A DNA stretch of 64,000 nucleotides from NCBI GenBank assembly GCA_951640165.1, contig OX621237.1, positions 806,001 through 870,000 on the forward strand, in the 5' to 3' direction. The translations under genes and the position numbers were made by a program. Within the stretch, counting starts at the first letter, position 1, and each line of letters starts with the position of its first letter. Shown here in pieces: positions 54,400-64,000 of this stretch. This DNA comes from Pseudoips prasinana. Its lineage: Eukaryota > Arthropoda > Insecta > Lepidoptera > Nolidae. Under the pieces are notes generated by a model. The model saw only the letters and a list, made by a program, of their open reading frames with translations, did not search any database and was not told where the DNA came from.

Positions 54400-54560
54400 T
54401 GATTATATCAGCGAGCTGTCGGGTCACGTCCCGGCCACGTGCGCGGAACGGCTGGGTGCGACCAACTGCGATCCACTGCGACCACGTGCGACCCGCTGCA
54501 GCCACGCAGCAGCTGGCGGAGTGCCAGTAGCGGCGGTGACAGTGCACGCCTGTTCCAGGC
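54400..54560. other. GC-rich patch with a 10-bp minisatellite
   Basis: Five units of 10 bp (TGCGACCAAC, TGCGATCCAC, TGCGACCACG, TGCGACCCGC, TGCAGCCACG) span 54457-54506. A minus-strand frame runs through it (54362-54547, GTG start) and is not convincing. It could be part of a host CpG-rich element. Confidence 0.45.
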
Positions 54561-54858
54561 GTACCTTACATACAAAGGAAGCAAAGCTTAATACTCTTGG
54601 TTAACTGTAAATTCGGTAGATTTTAGTTTTCAATATAGGTCTGCACAATCTGTAATAGCTACACGCGTGTTTATGTGTATGGTGTGCTTGCTGAATATGC
54701 TATGCCTGTAAAGAGACTAATTAGAGTTCTTTTACTTCATAGATAAAACTATAAGGTACTTCATTAGATTACAATTAGGTATACGTTATAAAAACGCTAG
54801 ACCAGCTATTAATATGTGTATATACCATTAAAGTAACACGGCTCGTAAGTGATCAGCG

Positions 54859-54882
54859 ATATATATATATATATATATATAT
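54859..54882. repeat. (TA)n microsatellite
   Basis: Twelve TA units. Confidence 0.95.
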
Positions 54883-55485
54883 ACCCATATCTAAAGCCTA
54901 TCGCGCAATTATGATACACGACACTAAGCTATACACGATTAAATGGATATTAAATTCACACTGCGAGGCAAGAGTGACATCAGAGTTAATTCATGCTTAA
55001 CTTCAAACAAAGCTCTAACCTTTTGAAACTTATTACTCACCTCGCCGTTAAAGGGGCCGGATGGGATCAAGATTGCATAGGAAATCTAATAATAGCTCAG
55101 CACTCAATATAGTGAAGGAAGCGAACATCTGTAAGATGCAATTCAATTAAATAAGCTTTAGTCACTTCGTTAGACATAGCGAGGACCTGAATTGAATTTA
55201 CAGAGACGAGAGCAGGAAATGGGTTTTTACTAGAGAATGCTTAATATTAAATATTTTATGCGACAACAGTTCGAAGACCTGTTTACAGGGTTTGAGCTGA
55301 TTAATGTCCACGCTCCGAGTTGGTTTATTGCAAATGTACACACACAATGCATACTTCTTTTTCTTTTGCCTCGTGCACTCTTACTACTTCATACTAGCTC
55401 GCCTGTTTAGAGTAGTTCTGACCTGGCCTATGTTGAGAATGGACTCTTTTTTTTATGCTGAATGGGTTTGCGCTTGACCACGATC
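54883..55485. other. Non-coding stretch
   Basis: No supported feature; T-rich run at 55448. Confidence 0.4.
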
Positions 55486-55963
55486 TCACCTGATGGTAAG
55501 TGAAGTTGTGGTCGAAGATGGACCGCACGTACCCATAAGATGCCTGTTCACTCTAGCCTTGAATAAACCCATGTTGTATGAGTCTGGAAACACGTCGTTC
55601 GGGAGGGTGTTCCACTGCTTAGCCGTGCGTATGATAAAGGAGGAAGCAAAGCGCTTCGTACGGCAGAATGGGATGTCAACAACAAAGCGATGAAAACCCT
55701 CCCGACGCCTCCCGACGTCCGATGAAAAAAGGGGGAAGGAGGGATAAGTTCATGGAGGTCTTCAAGTCTAAGATAAGTAAATTCTCTAGCCAAGTCTCTC
55801 TCAGACATTGGCCAGAGAATGTTCGACAAGGTCTTCGCCTTCCAGTTGTACCATTCGCACAGGCTAGGTATACTTCTTTTGTCAAACAATCCCAGAAAAT
55901 TTTATCAATATTTGTGATTACATCGCTATTCCGCATTCTGTCTCTCAAAGTCACACCACACAT
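55486..55963 (-). pseudogene. LINE RT C-terminal domain, frame-shifted (family L)
   Basis: On the minus strand, one frame reads LEDLHELIPPSPFFHRTSGG. After a shift another reads RFVVDIPFCRTKRFASSFII, then RTAKQWNTLPNDVFPDSYNM and GLFKARVNRHLMG with a stop at 55486. This matches the C-terminus of a LINE common in Lepidoptera (RTAKQWNSLPASVFPDSYN type). A second frame at 55676-55963 (CGVTLRDRMRNSDV) also looks LINE-like, so the upstream part may be a chimera or coincidence. Non-functional. Confidence 0.78.
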
Positions 55964-56257
55964 ACTTATTTCTCAGGGTTCCCATTTCCACATTTATTAA
56001 AGCCATGCATATAATATTTAAACACAAATAATGTACTGTATATTTCTCCACACAAGTACATAATGCCATTACACATTACCTGTTGACAGATACAACAGGT
56101 GCGTCGATACAAATGATTATTTAAATATTTACGACAGTTACCGACACAGTATTGTCGAAAACTCCATACATGCTGTATAAGGGAGGAAAAGTTAGTGGTG
56201 ACATGTGTTTGATGGAATTAATTTAAACAGCGATTATTGCAGGTTATACACGTAGAA
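55964..56257. other. Non-coding stretch
   Basis: No supported feature. Confidence 0.4.
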
Positions 56258-56345
56258 GTTAAAATGCATGTTGGTCTACTGATAAGTGACTCTAACTGTG
56301 AAGCTTGAGGTTGGGTGAGGTTGTGAGTTCGATCACCCAGAACGA
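56258..56345 (+). repeat. tRNA-like SINE head
   Basis: GTTGGTCTACTGATAAGTGA (A box) and TTGTGAGTTCGATCACCC (B box). The body is cut by the next SINE. Confidence 0.6.
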
Positions 56346-56351
56346 ATCTTT

Positions 56352-56530
56352 GTGTGATAAGACAGTCGCCTCGCCGCTTCGTGTCGCGGGTTCGAGTCCC
56401 GCGCCGGACAACTATTTGTGTGACCCATAACTAGTTGTTCTGAATCTGGATCAAATTTGTGTCCGTCTATTATATGTTTGTAAAGTACCCCGCGACATAG
56501 GGATTAGATATGCTAAGGCGAAGGTAGTCT
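56352..56530 (+). repeat. SINE family A, reference copy
   Basis: Truncated head with an intact B box (CGGGTTCGAGTCCCGCG). The body is AACTATTTGTGTGACCCATA, TTGTGTCCGTCTATTATATG and TAAAGTACCCCGCGACATAG. Confidence 0.8.
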
Positions 56531-56661
56531 TTAAAAAAAATTAAACATGATTATTTGTTCTGTACCTGGATGTACTTTAAGTATGTATAGGTAATATGTG
56601 ACGCAGAATGGGCATCCCCTACAAGATGGAGAGATCTTCTTCTTAGCGTGTCGATGGCAAT

Positions 56662-57785
56662 CTAAATTAAGTCAGCCCAGAATTCAGCTACGCGTTGAGC
56701 GTTGTCAGTAGCGTCCATTAGTTCTTCCAACGTGCAGGCATTAGGGCCCGCAGGAAATGTCAACAAGTGTGCCATAGTTTGAGGAACGGAACCACACTTG
56801 CACTCTAGGTTGGAATTGTTTAAAAATCCCCACCTGAGCAGGTTCTCCTTGCTTCGACCAACTTGGGTCCGGAGTCTATTCAGGGACTTCCAGGTTGGCC
56901 ACGGCAACTTGTGTCCAGGCGGAAGGTTTTCAGCGGGAGGGACGAATGGGATGGGTAGGCAAGCACTGTCTCGCCACAGTTTGAGCAGAGTCTTAGACCG
57001 TTCGCCAGAAAGTGGAAGCACACACTTCAGGAAGCTTTTTCGACTTTTAAGCCTTTGTCCCACTAGCTTACTGTTGTGCATAAGGTGCCGTGCATCGCTG
57101 CTCATTTTATACCTTTCTTTGGAGCTTGCCTCTGCTCTGCGAACATCTGGTGGCGCTATGCCTGCCAGCGGATATAACATCTGGAGCGGCGTCGCTTTGA
57201 GACAACCAGTGATGATCCGGCATGTTTCATTCAAAGCGGTATCCACTAATTTTGCGTGGGCTGAACGACTCCATACGGGGCACGCGAATTCTCCACATGA
57301 AAAAGCTAGCGCCAGTCCAGAAGTCCGCATGACATCAGGTGAAGCACCCCATTTATAGCACACAAGACGTTGCAAGATATTATTGCGAGATTGCACTTTC
57401 TGCTTGATGTTCTTGCAGTTTTTACTAAATGTAAGTGATCTGTCCAAAGTAACACCAAGATATTTTGGGAAGCAACTGTGCTCGATAGATACACCGTCCC
57501 AAACGATGTCAAGTTTTCGACCCACCTCTCTATTACGAAGATGGAATATGCACGACTGGGTTTTGCTCGGATTGGGCCTAAGCGAGTTAGCGTGGTAGTA
57601 GTCAGCCAAGATTTCAAGAGCGCCAGACAAATAAACCTCGATCTCGTCGAATGTTAGGGCCTGCGCAGTAAGCACCAAATCATCTGCGTAGAGAAAGCGA
57701 GACGTATTCGGTATGGATGGCTGGTCGTTGGTGTAGATGTTAAAAAGCAGCGGTGCTAGGACACGATGGAGAGATGATCTTGTGA
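56662..57785 (-). pseudogene. LINE reverse transcriptase C-terminal half, truncated
   Basis: The minus-strand frame is open from about 57785 to a stop at 56662. It enters within the RT (VLAPLLFNIYTND, SRFLYADDLVLTAQ with YADD at 57679-57690). It continues with PNPSKTQSCIFHLR, FPKYLGVTLDRSLTFSKN, FSCGEFACPVWSRSAHAKL and ETCRIITGCLKATPLQ. It ends with a knuckle-like CKCGSVPQTMAHLLTFPAG. In relatives the residue after HLL-T is usually Cys; here it is Phe. This is the LINE type that carries SAHTKLVD ... GCLKPTP, in the jockey/I supergroup. The frame itself is intact, but the N-terminal two-thirds (endonuclease, first RT motifs) are absent. Confidence 0.87.
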
Positions 57786-57794
57786 CGGTCTCTG

Positions 57795-57862
57795 GAAGTA
57801 ACTGGATGTGGATAGCGCTAGACCGGCAATTGTGGAGATCTTCGGGGGTGGCTTAAACTTTG
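57795..57862 (-). repeat. Repeat family E, minus strand
   Basis: AACTGGATGTGGATAGCGCT, AGACCGGCAATTGTGGAGAT and CTTCGGGGGTGGC. It begins where the LINE fragment breaks off. Confidence 0.75.
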
Positions 57863-58015
57863 TGCAAAAGTGGGCGTCGTGGGCGGATATGGTGACAATC
57901 ATGGTGATAGGTAATAATATGTATGTATTAGGAAATATATAAGTATATTTTTCAGTTGTCTGGTTGCCATAGCCCAGGCTAGTTGGTAGTTGGCGGTCAC
58001 CGTTTACGCAATTGT
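57863..58015 (+). repeat. SINE 3' part, diverged
   Basis: AGGAAATATATAAGTATATT, TTTCAGTTGTCTGGTTGCC and ATAGCCCAGGCTAGTTGG resemble the end of the SINE at 62309-62560. Confidence 0.5.
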
Positions 58016-58726
58016 TCTTTTTACGTACTTTTGGAACATAAGTGACAATGCATGATTGTTAATACCTATGATTTTCTTAAACATACTCGTAAGTAGAAAG
58101 AAAATTGTGATAAATAAGTATAAGTAAACTTCTGCGCTTGATCGGTTGTGTCTGAAAAGTAAACATTTAATAGATCAAAATATGTATGGAGAATGAAAGA
58201 ATAACGATTAATTCAAAATTAAAAAATAGATTTAACCAATTGGCTAGTCCATTAGGAACATAATATTTCTACGAGCTCTACGTATCAAAAACTGTACCTC
58301 ATCATACCCATATTTATTAATATTGTAATAGCTCCATCTAATAACAATTAGTTAATATCCATTAAACTATTACTAACAGATGTATCTACACGCTACACTT
58401 TGGCAGACAAAAAACCGGCGCTCTAGCGCCAGTAAAAACTCCGCTTTATCATCGGCGAATCCATCAGAGACCCTCTAAAAACAAAGGAGGATGAAATGGC
58501 TATAGCAAAATAAGCCAAGGACGTAATGTATAAAATCTACGGTAAATAAACTACGGATGCAATCGCAGTGTGAAAATAATGATTTTGCGACATAAGGACG
58601 CATCACGCAAAATATTCTCGACAGGGATCTAGTCTCTTTAGAACAGACTCATTGAACACTCCCTGCATTGATTTTGCAGGCCACATTATACTCTACAAAA
58701 CCGTTATTATTATTATTTTTATTTTA
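58016..58726. other. Non-coding stretch
   Basis: No supported feature. Confidence 0.4.
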
Positions 58727-59047
58727 AACTAGCTGAGCCCGCGACTTCATCCGCGTGTTACTTAGTTAATTTCGTTTTTTTTTGTTTTTTTTTTTGTAAA
58801 ATAAAAGACTTTTTCTAAAATAAAAGTAGCCTAAGTTACTCCTTATTACATCAGCTACCTGCCAATAAAAATCCCGTCAAAATCAGTCCAGCCGTTTCAG
58901 AGATTAGCCGTAACAAAAAGACAGACAGACAAAAATTGTAAAAAATGTTATTTTCGTGTATGTACCGTATATATATTCATATTTATGTAGTAAAACCGGT
59001 TATTTCAATATTACAAACACACACTCCAATTTTATTTATTTGTATAG
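58727..59047 (+). repeat. RTE-type LINE 3' end (family H, variant)
   Basis: ACTAGCTGAGCCCGCGACTT, AAAAGTAGCCTAAGTTACTC, CAAAATCAGTCCAGCCGTTT, AAAGACAGACAGACAAAAAT and an end TTTATTTGTATAGATG. Confidence 0.9.
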
Positions 59048-59076
59048 ATGTATAGAAGATATAGATTTCGAGTTTA

Positions 59077-59079
<3 letters not shown>

Positions 59080-59112
<33 letters not shown>
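59080..59112. repeat. (TA)n microsatellite
   Basis: About 16 TA units. Confidence 0.95.
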
Positions 59113-59116
<4 letters not shown>

Positions 59117-59212
59117 CTAGAAATCAACTTAATCTAAGTGATGAGTTAGACTGACATCCGTTTTTACTTAACTAAAGGTGGTAGTCCAAATGGTTGAAAT
59201 AGAATAAATATA

Positions 59213-59373
59213 TTTGGCCAACTAACACTGCCATTTGATCTTAAACTAGGCAGAGCCTGTACTCTGGTAACCAGACAAAATGATAACCATACATATATAT
59301 TCCTGAATGATCATGATCATCACCCAAAATTCTGGGTGGGAATCGAACCCACAACCTCTGGCTCTGCAGTCAA
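59213..59373 (-). repeat. SINE family C relative
   Basis: TTGATCTTAAACTAGGCAGA, GCCTGTACTCTGGTAACCAG, GGGTGGGAATCGAACCCAC (B box complement) and CTCTGGCTCTGCAGTCAAGG. Confidence 0.65.
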
Positions 59374-59670
59374 GGTCAAAATAATTAATCGTATGCGAAA
59401 CAAAGACGTCACCAAAATATAATCAATTGCATACCCAAGAGGCAGGTCATAGCTAAACAGATTGTTTCCACTCTTAACACTTAATATATATTTTTAATCA
59501 CAATACTTTTAATATAACTAAATTATGTTTACAAATAACATAATAATTACTAATATATAATTGTGATTATAATAAGCCCAAATATTGTATAAGTTGTATT
59601 TGTATTAAAATACCCTTGTATGATATCATGTAAATAATATTGGTAATAAACATGTGAGATAATAATAATA

Positions 59671-59905
59671 TCTGGGGACAATGTCACACAGATCATCCTG
59701 GCCCCAAACTAAGCAAAGCTTGTACTATGGGTACCAGGCGACGATATACATACTTATATAGATAGATAAATACTTATATACATAGAAAACATCCATGACT
59801 AGGAAACAAATATTCGTGCTCATCACACAAATATTTGCACTTACCGGGATTCGAACCCAGGACCTTCGTAGGCAGGAGCACTACCAACTGGGCTACGGTG
59901 ACCTT
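59671..59905 (-). repeat. SINE family C, near full length
   Basis: TGGGGACAATGTCACACAGA through GGGTACCAGGCGACGATATA and TTACCGGGATTCGAACCCAG to ACCAACTGGGCTACGGTGAC. It lacks a short segment beside the B box compared with 20361-20590. Confidence 0.85.
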
Positions 59906-62308
59906 CGATTATGTTTGTATGGTTCATTTTGAAAGCTATAGATTTTATTTTTAAATTTATTGGTTATAACTGAAATGCCTCAACGGGTACTCTTGTGAGT
60001 CTAGACACACGCCTGAGGCTGTATTGCCGTTATGCTTGAGATGATCTCATTTAATAACTCCAACACTGATATGTTTGATATATAGAATTAAGTTCATTAA
60101 ATGATCTGAATTAAAGTTGTCTCAATATGATACAAAAATAGATATTAGTTGTATATTGGGTAACTTAGTAATTATTTCTATAAAATGAACGTTAACTTGA
60201 AATATTCATTTTTATAGATAATGACTCTGTTATTCACATTAAGCCACTAAGAGGCTTTATATGAAAAAAAGTTAACATTTTATTTTTATTATTAATTCTA
60301 ATAATCTTAAGTAAACACAGCGCATCGCGCGAAGTCCACATTCAAGCCCGTTCACAGTGAGACCGCCGGGAACTAAACGGAACTAGTGAGGTCGGATACT
60401 TACAAACAGTATTATTTTCTTACACCTACAACTATTTTCAATATTTATCTAATTAACTTATAAACTAAATTATGCCATAAGTGAATGTCAACACGAATGA
60501 ATCTACATTTGAAACGTATCGAATATGTAAGTAGTTATAAAAATAATATTTAAATTAGTATATAGAGGTAAATATGTCATTGTTATAAACTTATAAAGGC
60601 CTGTAAATCCTTACAAAATAAGGATCTGTATTGTTCTGTGTTGCAGTCAAATACGCTGTAACATTATTATTGGAATAAAGGACATATAAAAAGAAAAACA
60701 ATGCTCTAACAAATTTTGTACACTATCTATAAAATATCCATTTAATTTGAATAATTTTCCAGATCCTTTTGTTTTAAGTTGTCATAAATATTTGAAACAT
60801 GTTTTTAATCCAAAATACAGCCAATATTTACACCTATATTTTTTGAATAATTTTGGAAAATATTTCTTTTTTTAGTTTTAACTAGCAGAAAACCCAATTA
60901 AGTTGTTGTCAGCACGTGATATTTATTTCCCGTATAGGCGTACGAAATTTTATCCTCCATCTGGCTTTTTCTCGGTTGGTAAGTTGAGCCAAAAAGTCGC
61001 TCAACTTCAATAACACTGCTATCCGATCTTATCCCTTAGAAATGCAGCATCCAATGAATTGTACCGTAATTTTTACAGTAAGTAAGTACACCAACATTGT
61101 TACACAATAAACAACGATAGTTCAAACGCGACACAATAGCAATCTAACCAAGTGTCCAACTTTTATGACAGCTGTCGATTTCCCCGGAGACATCTAACGA
61201 CCCGTCACATTAACATAAACTCGATAGAATACTCTGCTAGTGTCGCGAGTGTCGTGCCACAGTTTACTACAAATTATCAACAGTAGTGCAAACACAGCAA
61301 GGCCTAGTTTGCTAGTACAATAATAATCTTCATATGGCACTCAAGGTCGGACCTCAAGTACCACCACCACTACCACCTTTATCTATATGGTCATTACGAA
61401 TAAGTATAAACCCGGGAAGAAAATATAAGATAGAAAGAAGGTGAGGTATGAGCCAGCTTTCATAAGCATACTAGCAACATGATTTTAATTCAAAGTATAT
61501 TTATACGTAGAATATTTTTCTTAATTACTTGTTTTAAAAACTTATGGAATCCATTCAACTCTGCCGATATTGTAAGTTTCTACAAACTAAATATCTCTTT
61601 ACAGTAGTTTGTGTGATCCTTTCCAGTACTGGAAATGTGACTATACTGTGGTTTTCTATCCTACCTTAAATTGCAAGACTACGAAACTTCCCATCAATCT
61701 ACCGACATGTTCCGATACCGTCGGAAATGTCATCCAAATACATATATGAGTGAAACACCACATGGGACTTAAATAAAAACGTGATAGTATTGATGCATTA
61801 GAACAATGTGGAATATGTATTGTTGACAGCTCCGTTCAATAGTTTGAAACATGAGACACTGGGGAGTAGTATCGGTTTAATGGGTAGCTCTCAAGACGTA
61901 TTGTACTGCGGTACGCTATATTGAGTGATGTACAAAGTAGACAATGGCAGACAATGTTATTTGAAATCGACTGTCATATGGTAACAAGGACATAACAATT
62001 TGAGTAAGATGTGATTCTTTACATTTTGCTAGTCTCTTTTTTTATTTTTTTTAGGACCCGATAACAAAAGATATTTATATGATTGTATGTTCAGAGTAGC
62101 GTACATATTTATATGTTTTTTTTTTATATATTTAAAGAGTAGTTTAGTTAATATTGTTTTTATCTATTTTTCAAGCAAATCAAAAATATTGATAACTTGA
62201 CTTTTTGGTAGATTTTAGGTTAGTTAGTGTTGAGTATTTTCTGCAATATTTTAAGATTGAATTCTTATGTAACTTATATTTGTTTACTACTATCAGTTAA
62301 TAACACTT
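59906..62308. other. Long non-coding stretch
   Basis: No coding frame or recognised repeat. A small CpG-richer patch lies at 60315-60385. Confidence 0.45.
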
Positions 62309-62560
62309 GTCTTGACTTGACTTGACTGGCTTGACTTGGTGTAGTGGTTATTCACACCGACTACTAAGCCAGAGGTCTCGTTGGTTTGTTCCTCACCCAG
62401 GACTAATCTTTGTGTCATGAGCTTGATTATTTTTCTTGTGTCTGAGTGTAATTTATCTATGATATATAATTTATCTATAATATTTAGAAATATATAAGTA
62501 TGTTTTTCAGTTGTCTGGTAGTGCTGTAGTACCGGTCTTGCGATCAGTTAGTGTTTCCAA
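62309..62560 (+). repeat. tRNA-headed SINE preceded by a CTTGA repeat
   Basis: Tandem CTTGA words (62309-62338) lead into GGTGTAGTGGTTATTCACAC (A box) and a damaged B box. The body ends GAAATATATAAGTATGTTTT with TCAGTTGTCTGG. Confidence 0.6.
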
Positions 62561-63090
62561 GATATTTATTAAAAACCTAAAAATAACTTTCGACAAACTC
62601 GTAGGCATCTTTTCATGTGTTTTAAACTATTACAGCCATTAATTGTTGCAGAGCTTCTCACTCCAAAGCTGTCGACATGTAATTACACCTCTTATAATAT
62701 ACTTAATTACCTAATTTTGCTTTGTCAGTGACTACGCTTTGATGAAAATTTGTTAACAGGTATTAAAGATGTCTAAAATGTATTTATCTAATGTTAAAAA
62801 GAAGTTATATTATGTCATAATATTTTAAACTTTAGCCCATAACTAATTACCTACTATAATGTAAAGAACTAGTCGTAGTTTACAGTAAATATTGGCCTTT
62901 TCCGGGAATTATAAGACAAAGATCACTGATTTTCATTAATCTACATGAAAATATAATGATATAATAAGCAAACTACCGAAATACATAAATATTAAGAGTG
63001 GCACGTCTGTCGAAGTTATCTAAAATTATTAAGCAACTTATTTGGCTTTTATGAATATAATCTAAAAAAAACTTACTTTATATCTTTATG
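62561..63090. other. AT-rich non-coding stretch
   Basis: No supported feature. Confidence 0.4.
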
Positions 63091-63416
63091 ACTAGCTGTG
63101 CCCCGCGGTTTTACCCGCGTAAAATTTTATAAATTATCACAGCTCCTCCCCCGTAGGTGATAGCGTAATAATATGTAGCCTATATGTTGACGCGACCTCT
63201 TAGTAATATTCATGCAAAAGTTGAAGTAAATCCATGCAGGATTTTTTGAGTTTAGCCCGGACATACATACAGACAAACAGACACACAGACAAAAATTCTA
63301 AAACCTATATTTTTGGCTTCGATATCGATTGTAGATCACGCCCCTAGTATCCTTTTTAAAAAATACTCAATGTACAGTTTTGACTTTCCTACGATTATAT
63401 TATTATATGTATAGAT
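63091..63416 (+). repeat. RTE-type LINE 3' end (family H)
   Basis: ACTAGCTGTGCCCCGCGGTT, TTTTACCCGCGTAAAATTTT, ACGCGACCTCTTAGTAATAT, ACAGACAAACAGACACACAG and a TATATGTATAGATG end. Confidence 0.9.
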
Positions 63417-64000
63417 GAACATGGTATGATTATTCTAACTATGCTTACAATAAGTTTAATTGTGTTACAATGTTATTGGTGTAAAATTCTTAACGTCGTC
63501 AATTTCAGAACAGAATCAATATTAGCAAACATTCCATAAATTAGAAAACAACTTTATTTTAAAACAACTAAAAGGTTCTCTGTATCTTCATAGGACAAGG
63601 GTTGGAGGGATTCTTAAGGACTTTTTTTACAATTATTGTAATTAGGGAAGTGTAGTTAATGTGGACTGTTATATAACAATTACCATTTGACCTTGGTTGG
63701 CTTACAGCTGTGGGATTTATTATGCATTTTTCAAGTATTACTATCACTATTTTAAATATCTTAAATAAAATAACCAATCAATCTTCATCTGACAGTGAAA
63801 ATTCATGCGTGGATTGTCATTAAATGAAATAATAGTAGAATTGTGGGATAATACCGGCAAATTGAATAAACAAGTGAAAAGAAAAAAAGAAATATTGTTT
63901 CTTTGATTCTTCTTGTAAATAAATATGGAACAAATAATATGAAAAATAAGTATCGCCCAACATAAATTAATTCAGTTAGCCTTAATTAAAACGGCAGTTG
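63417..64000. other. AT-rich non-coding stretch
   Basis: No supported feature. Confidence 0.4.

Noticed and set aside
56798..57358. Plus-strand frame of 186 codons
   Set aside because: Shadow of the minus-strand LINE reverse transcriptase.
1..64000. CRISPR arrays, operons, bacterial features, telomeric TTAGG arrays
   Set aside because: No regularly spaced repeats, no gene packing with ribosome sites and no TTAGG tandem array seen.

Overview
The window looks like intergenic or intronic DNA from a moth or butterfly (Lepidoptera). It is strongly AT-rich and has no operon-like gene packing. It is full of short dispersed repeats of types I know from lepidopteran genomes: tRNA-headed SINEs, RTE-type 3' ends that begin CTAGCTGTGCCCCGCGG, and the block reading GCCGAAAGACGTCCACTGCTGG. 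The species assignment is an inference from repeat content. I found no convincing host protein gene. Nearly all coding capacity belongs to transposable elements.

Layout. 1-5.2 kb: SINE debris. 5.2-7.05 kb: a frame-shifted CR1-like LINE and an older LINE C-terminus, both on the minus strand. 7.9-11.1 kb: palindromes, a GC-rich patch, a 5S-rRNA-like SINE, and a dispersed repeat (family F) split by a TA-flanked insert. 12.1-14.1 kb: a 5'-truncated LINE with an open reverse transcriptase (RT) frame, followed directly by a 155-bp palindrome. 16.2-18.5 kb: a longer LINE copy (662-codon RT frame). 18.5-32 kb: SINEs, RTE tails, hairpins and a dead LINE C-terminus. 32.7-33.3 kb: a repeat block also found at 51.1-51.9 kb. 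33.33-37.41 kb: a complete-looking cut-and-paste DNA transposon with matching terminal inverted repeats and an uninterrupted transposase-like frame. 38.5-39.9 kb: a Rex1-like truncated LINE. 40-50 kb: LINE C-terminal fragments, a cluster of perfect hairpins, SINEs, and another 5S-like SINE. 51-64 kb: more repeats, a minus-strand LINE fragment at 56.66-57.78 kb, and RTE tails.

The most notable object is the 4.08-kb transposon at 33331-37407. Its protein has a RNase H-like acidic pattern (FDFQK ... SDNCAGQN ... GHTQNEGD). Its ends are near-perfect inverted repeats flanked by a candidate 4-bp target duplication, and its ends carry repeated TGTCGG motifs. A Sola-type DDD superfamily is my working guess, not an established assignment. 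Second in interest is a nested hairpin shared by the 3' UTRs of three different LINE copies, with compensatory changes in both stems. Third is a SINE family whose head resembles the 5S rRNA internal promoter.

Repeat families are labelled A-H below for cross-reference. A: tRNA-headed SINE ending near GTAAAGTACCCCGCGAC. B: tRNA-headed SINE containing CGGCCACGGCGGCC. C: tRNA-headed SINE ending in AATGTCACACAGATCATCC. D: repeat with the GTCGACTTCTACGCC core. E: GCCGAAAGACGTCC repeat. F: repeat ending in CACGTAGACTTTA. G: 5S-like SINE. H: RTE-type tails.
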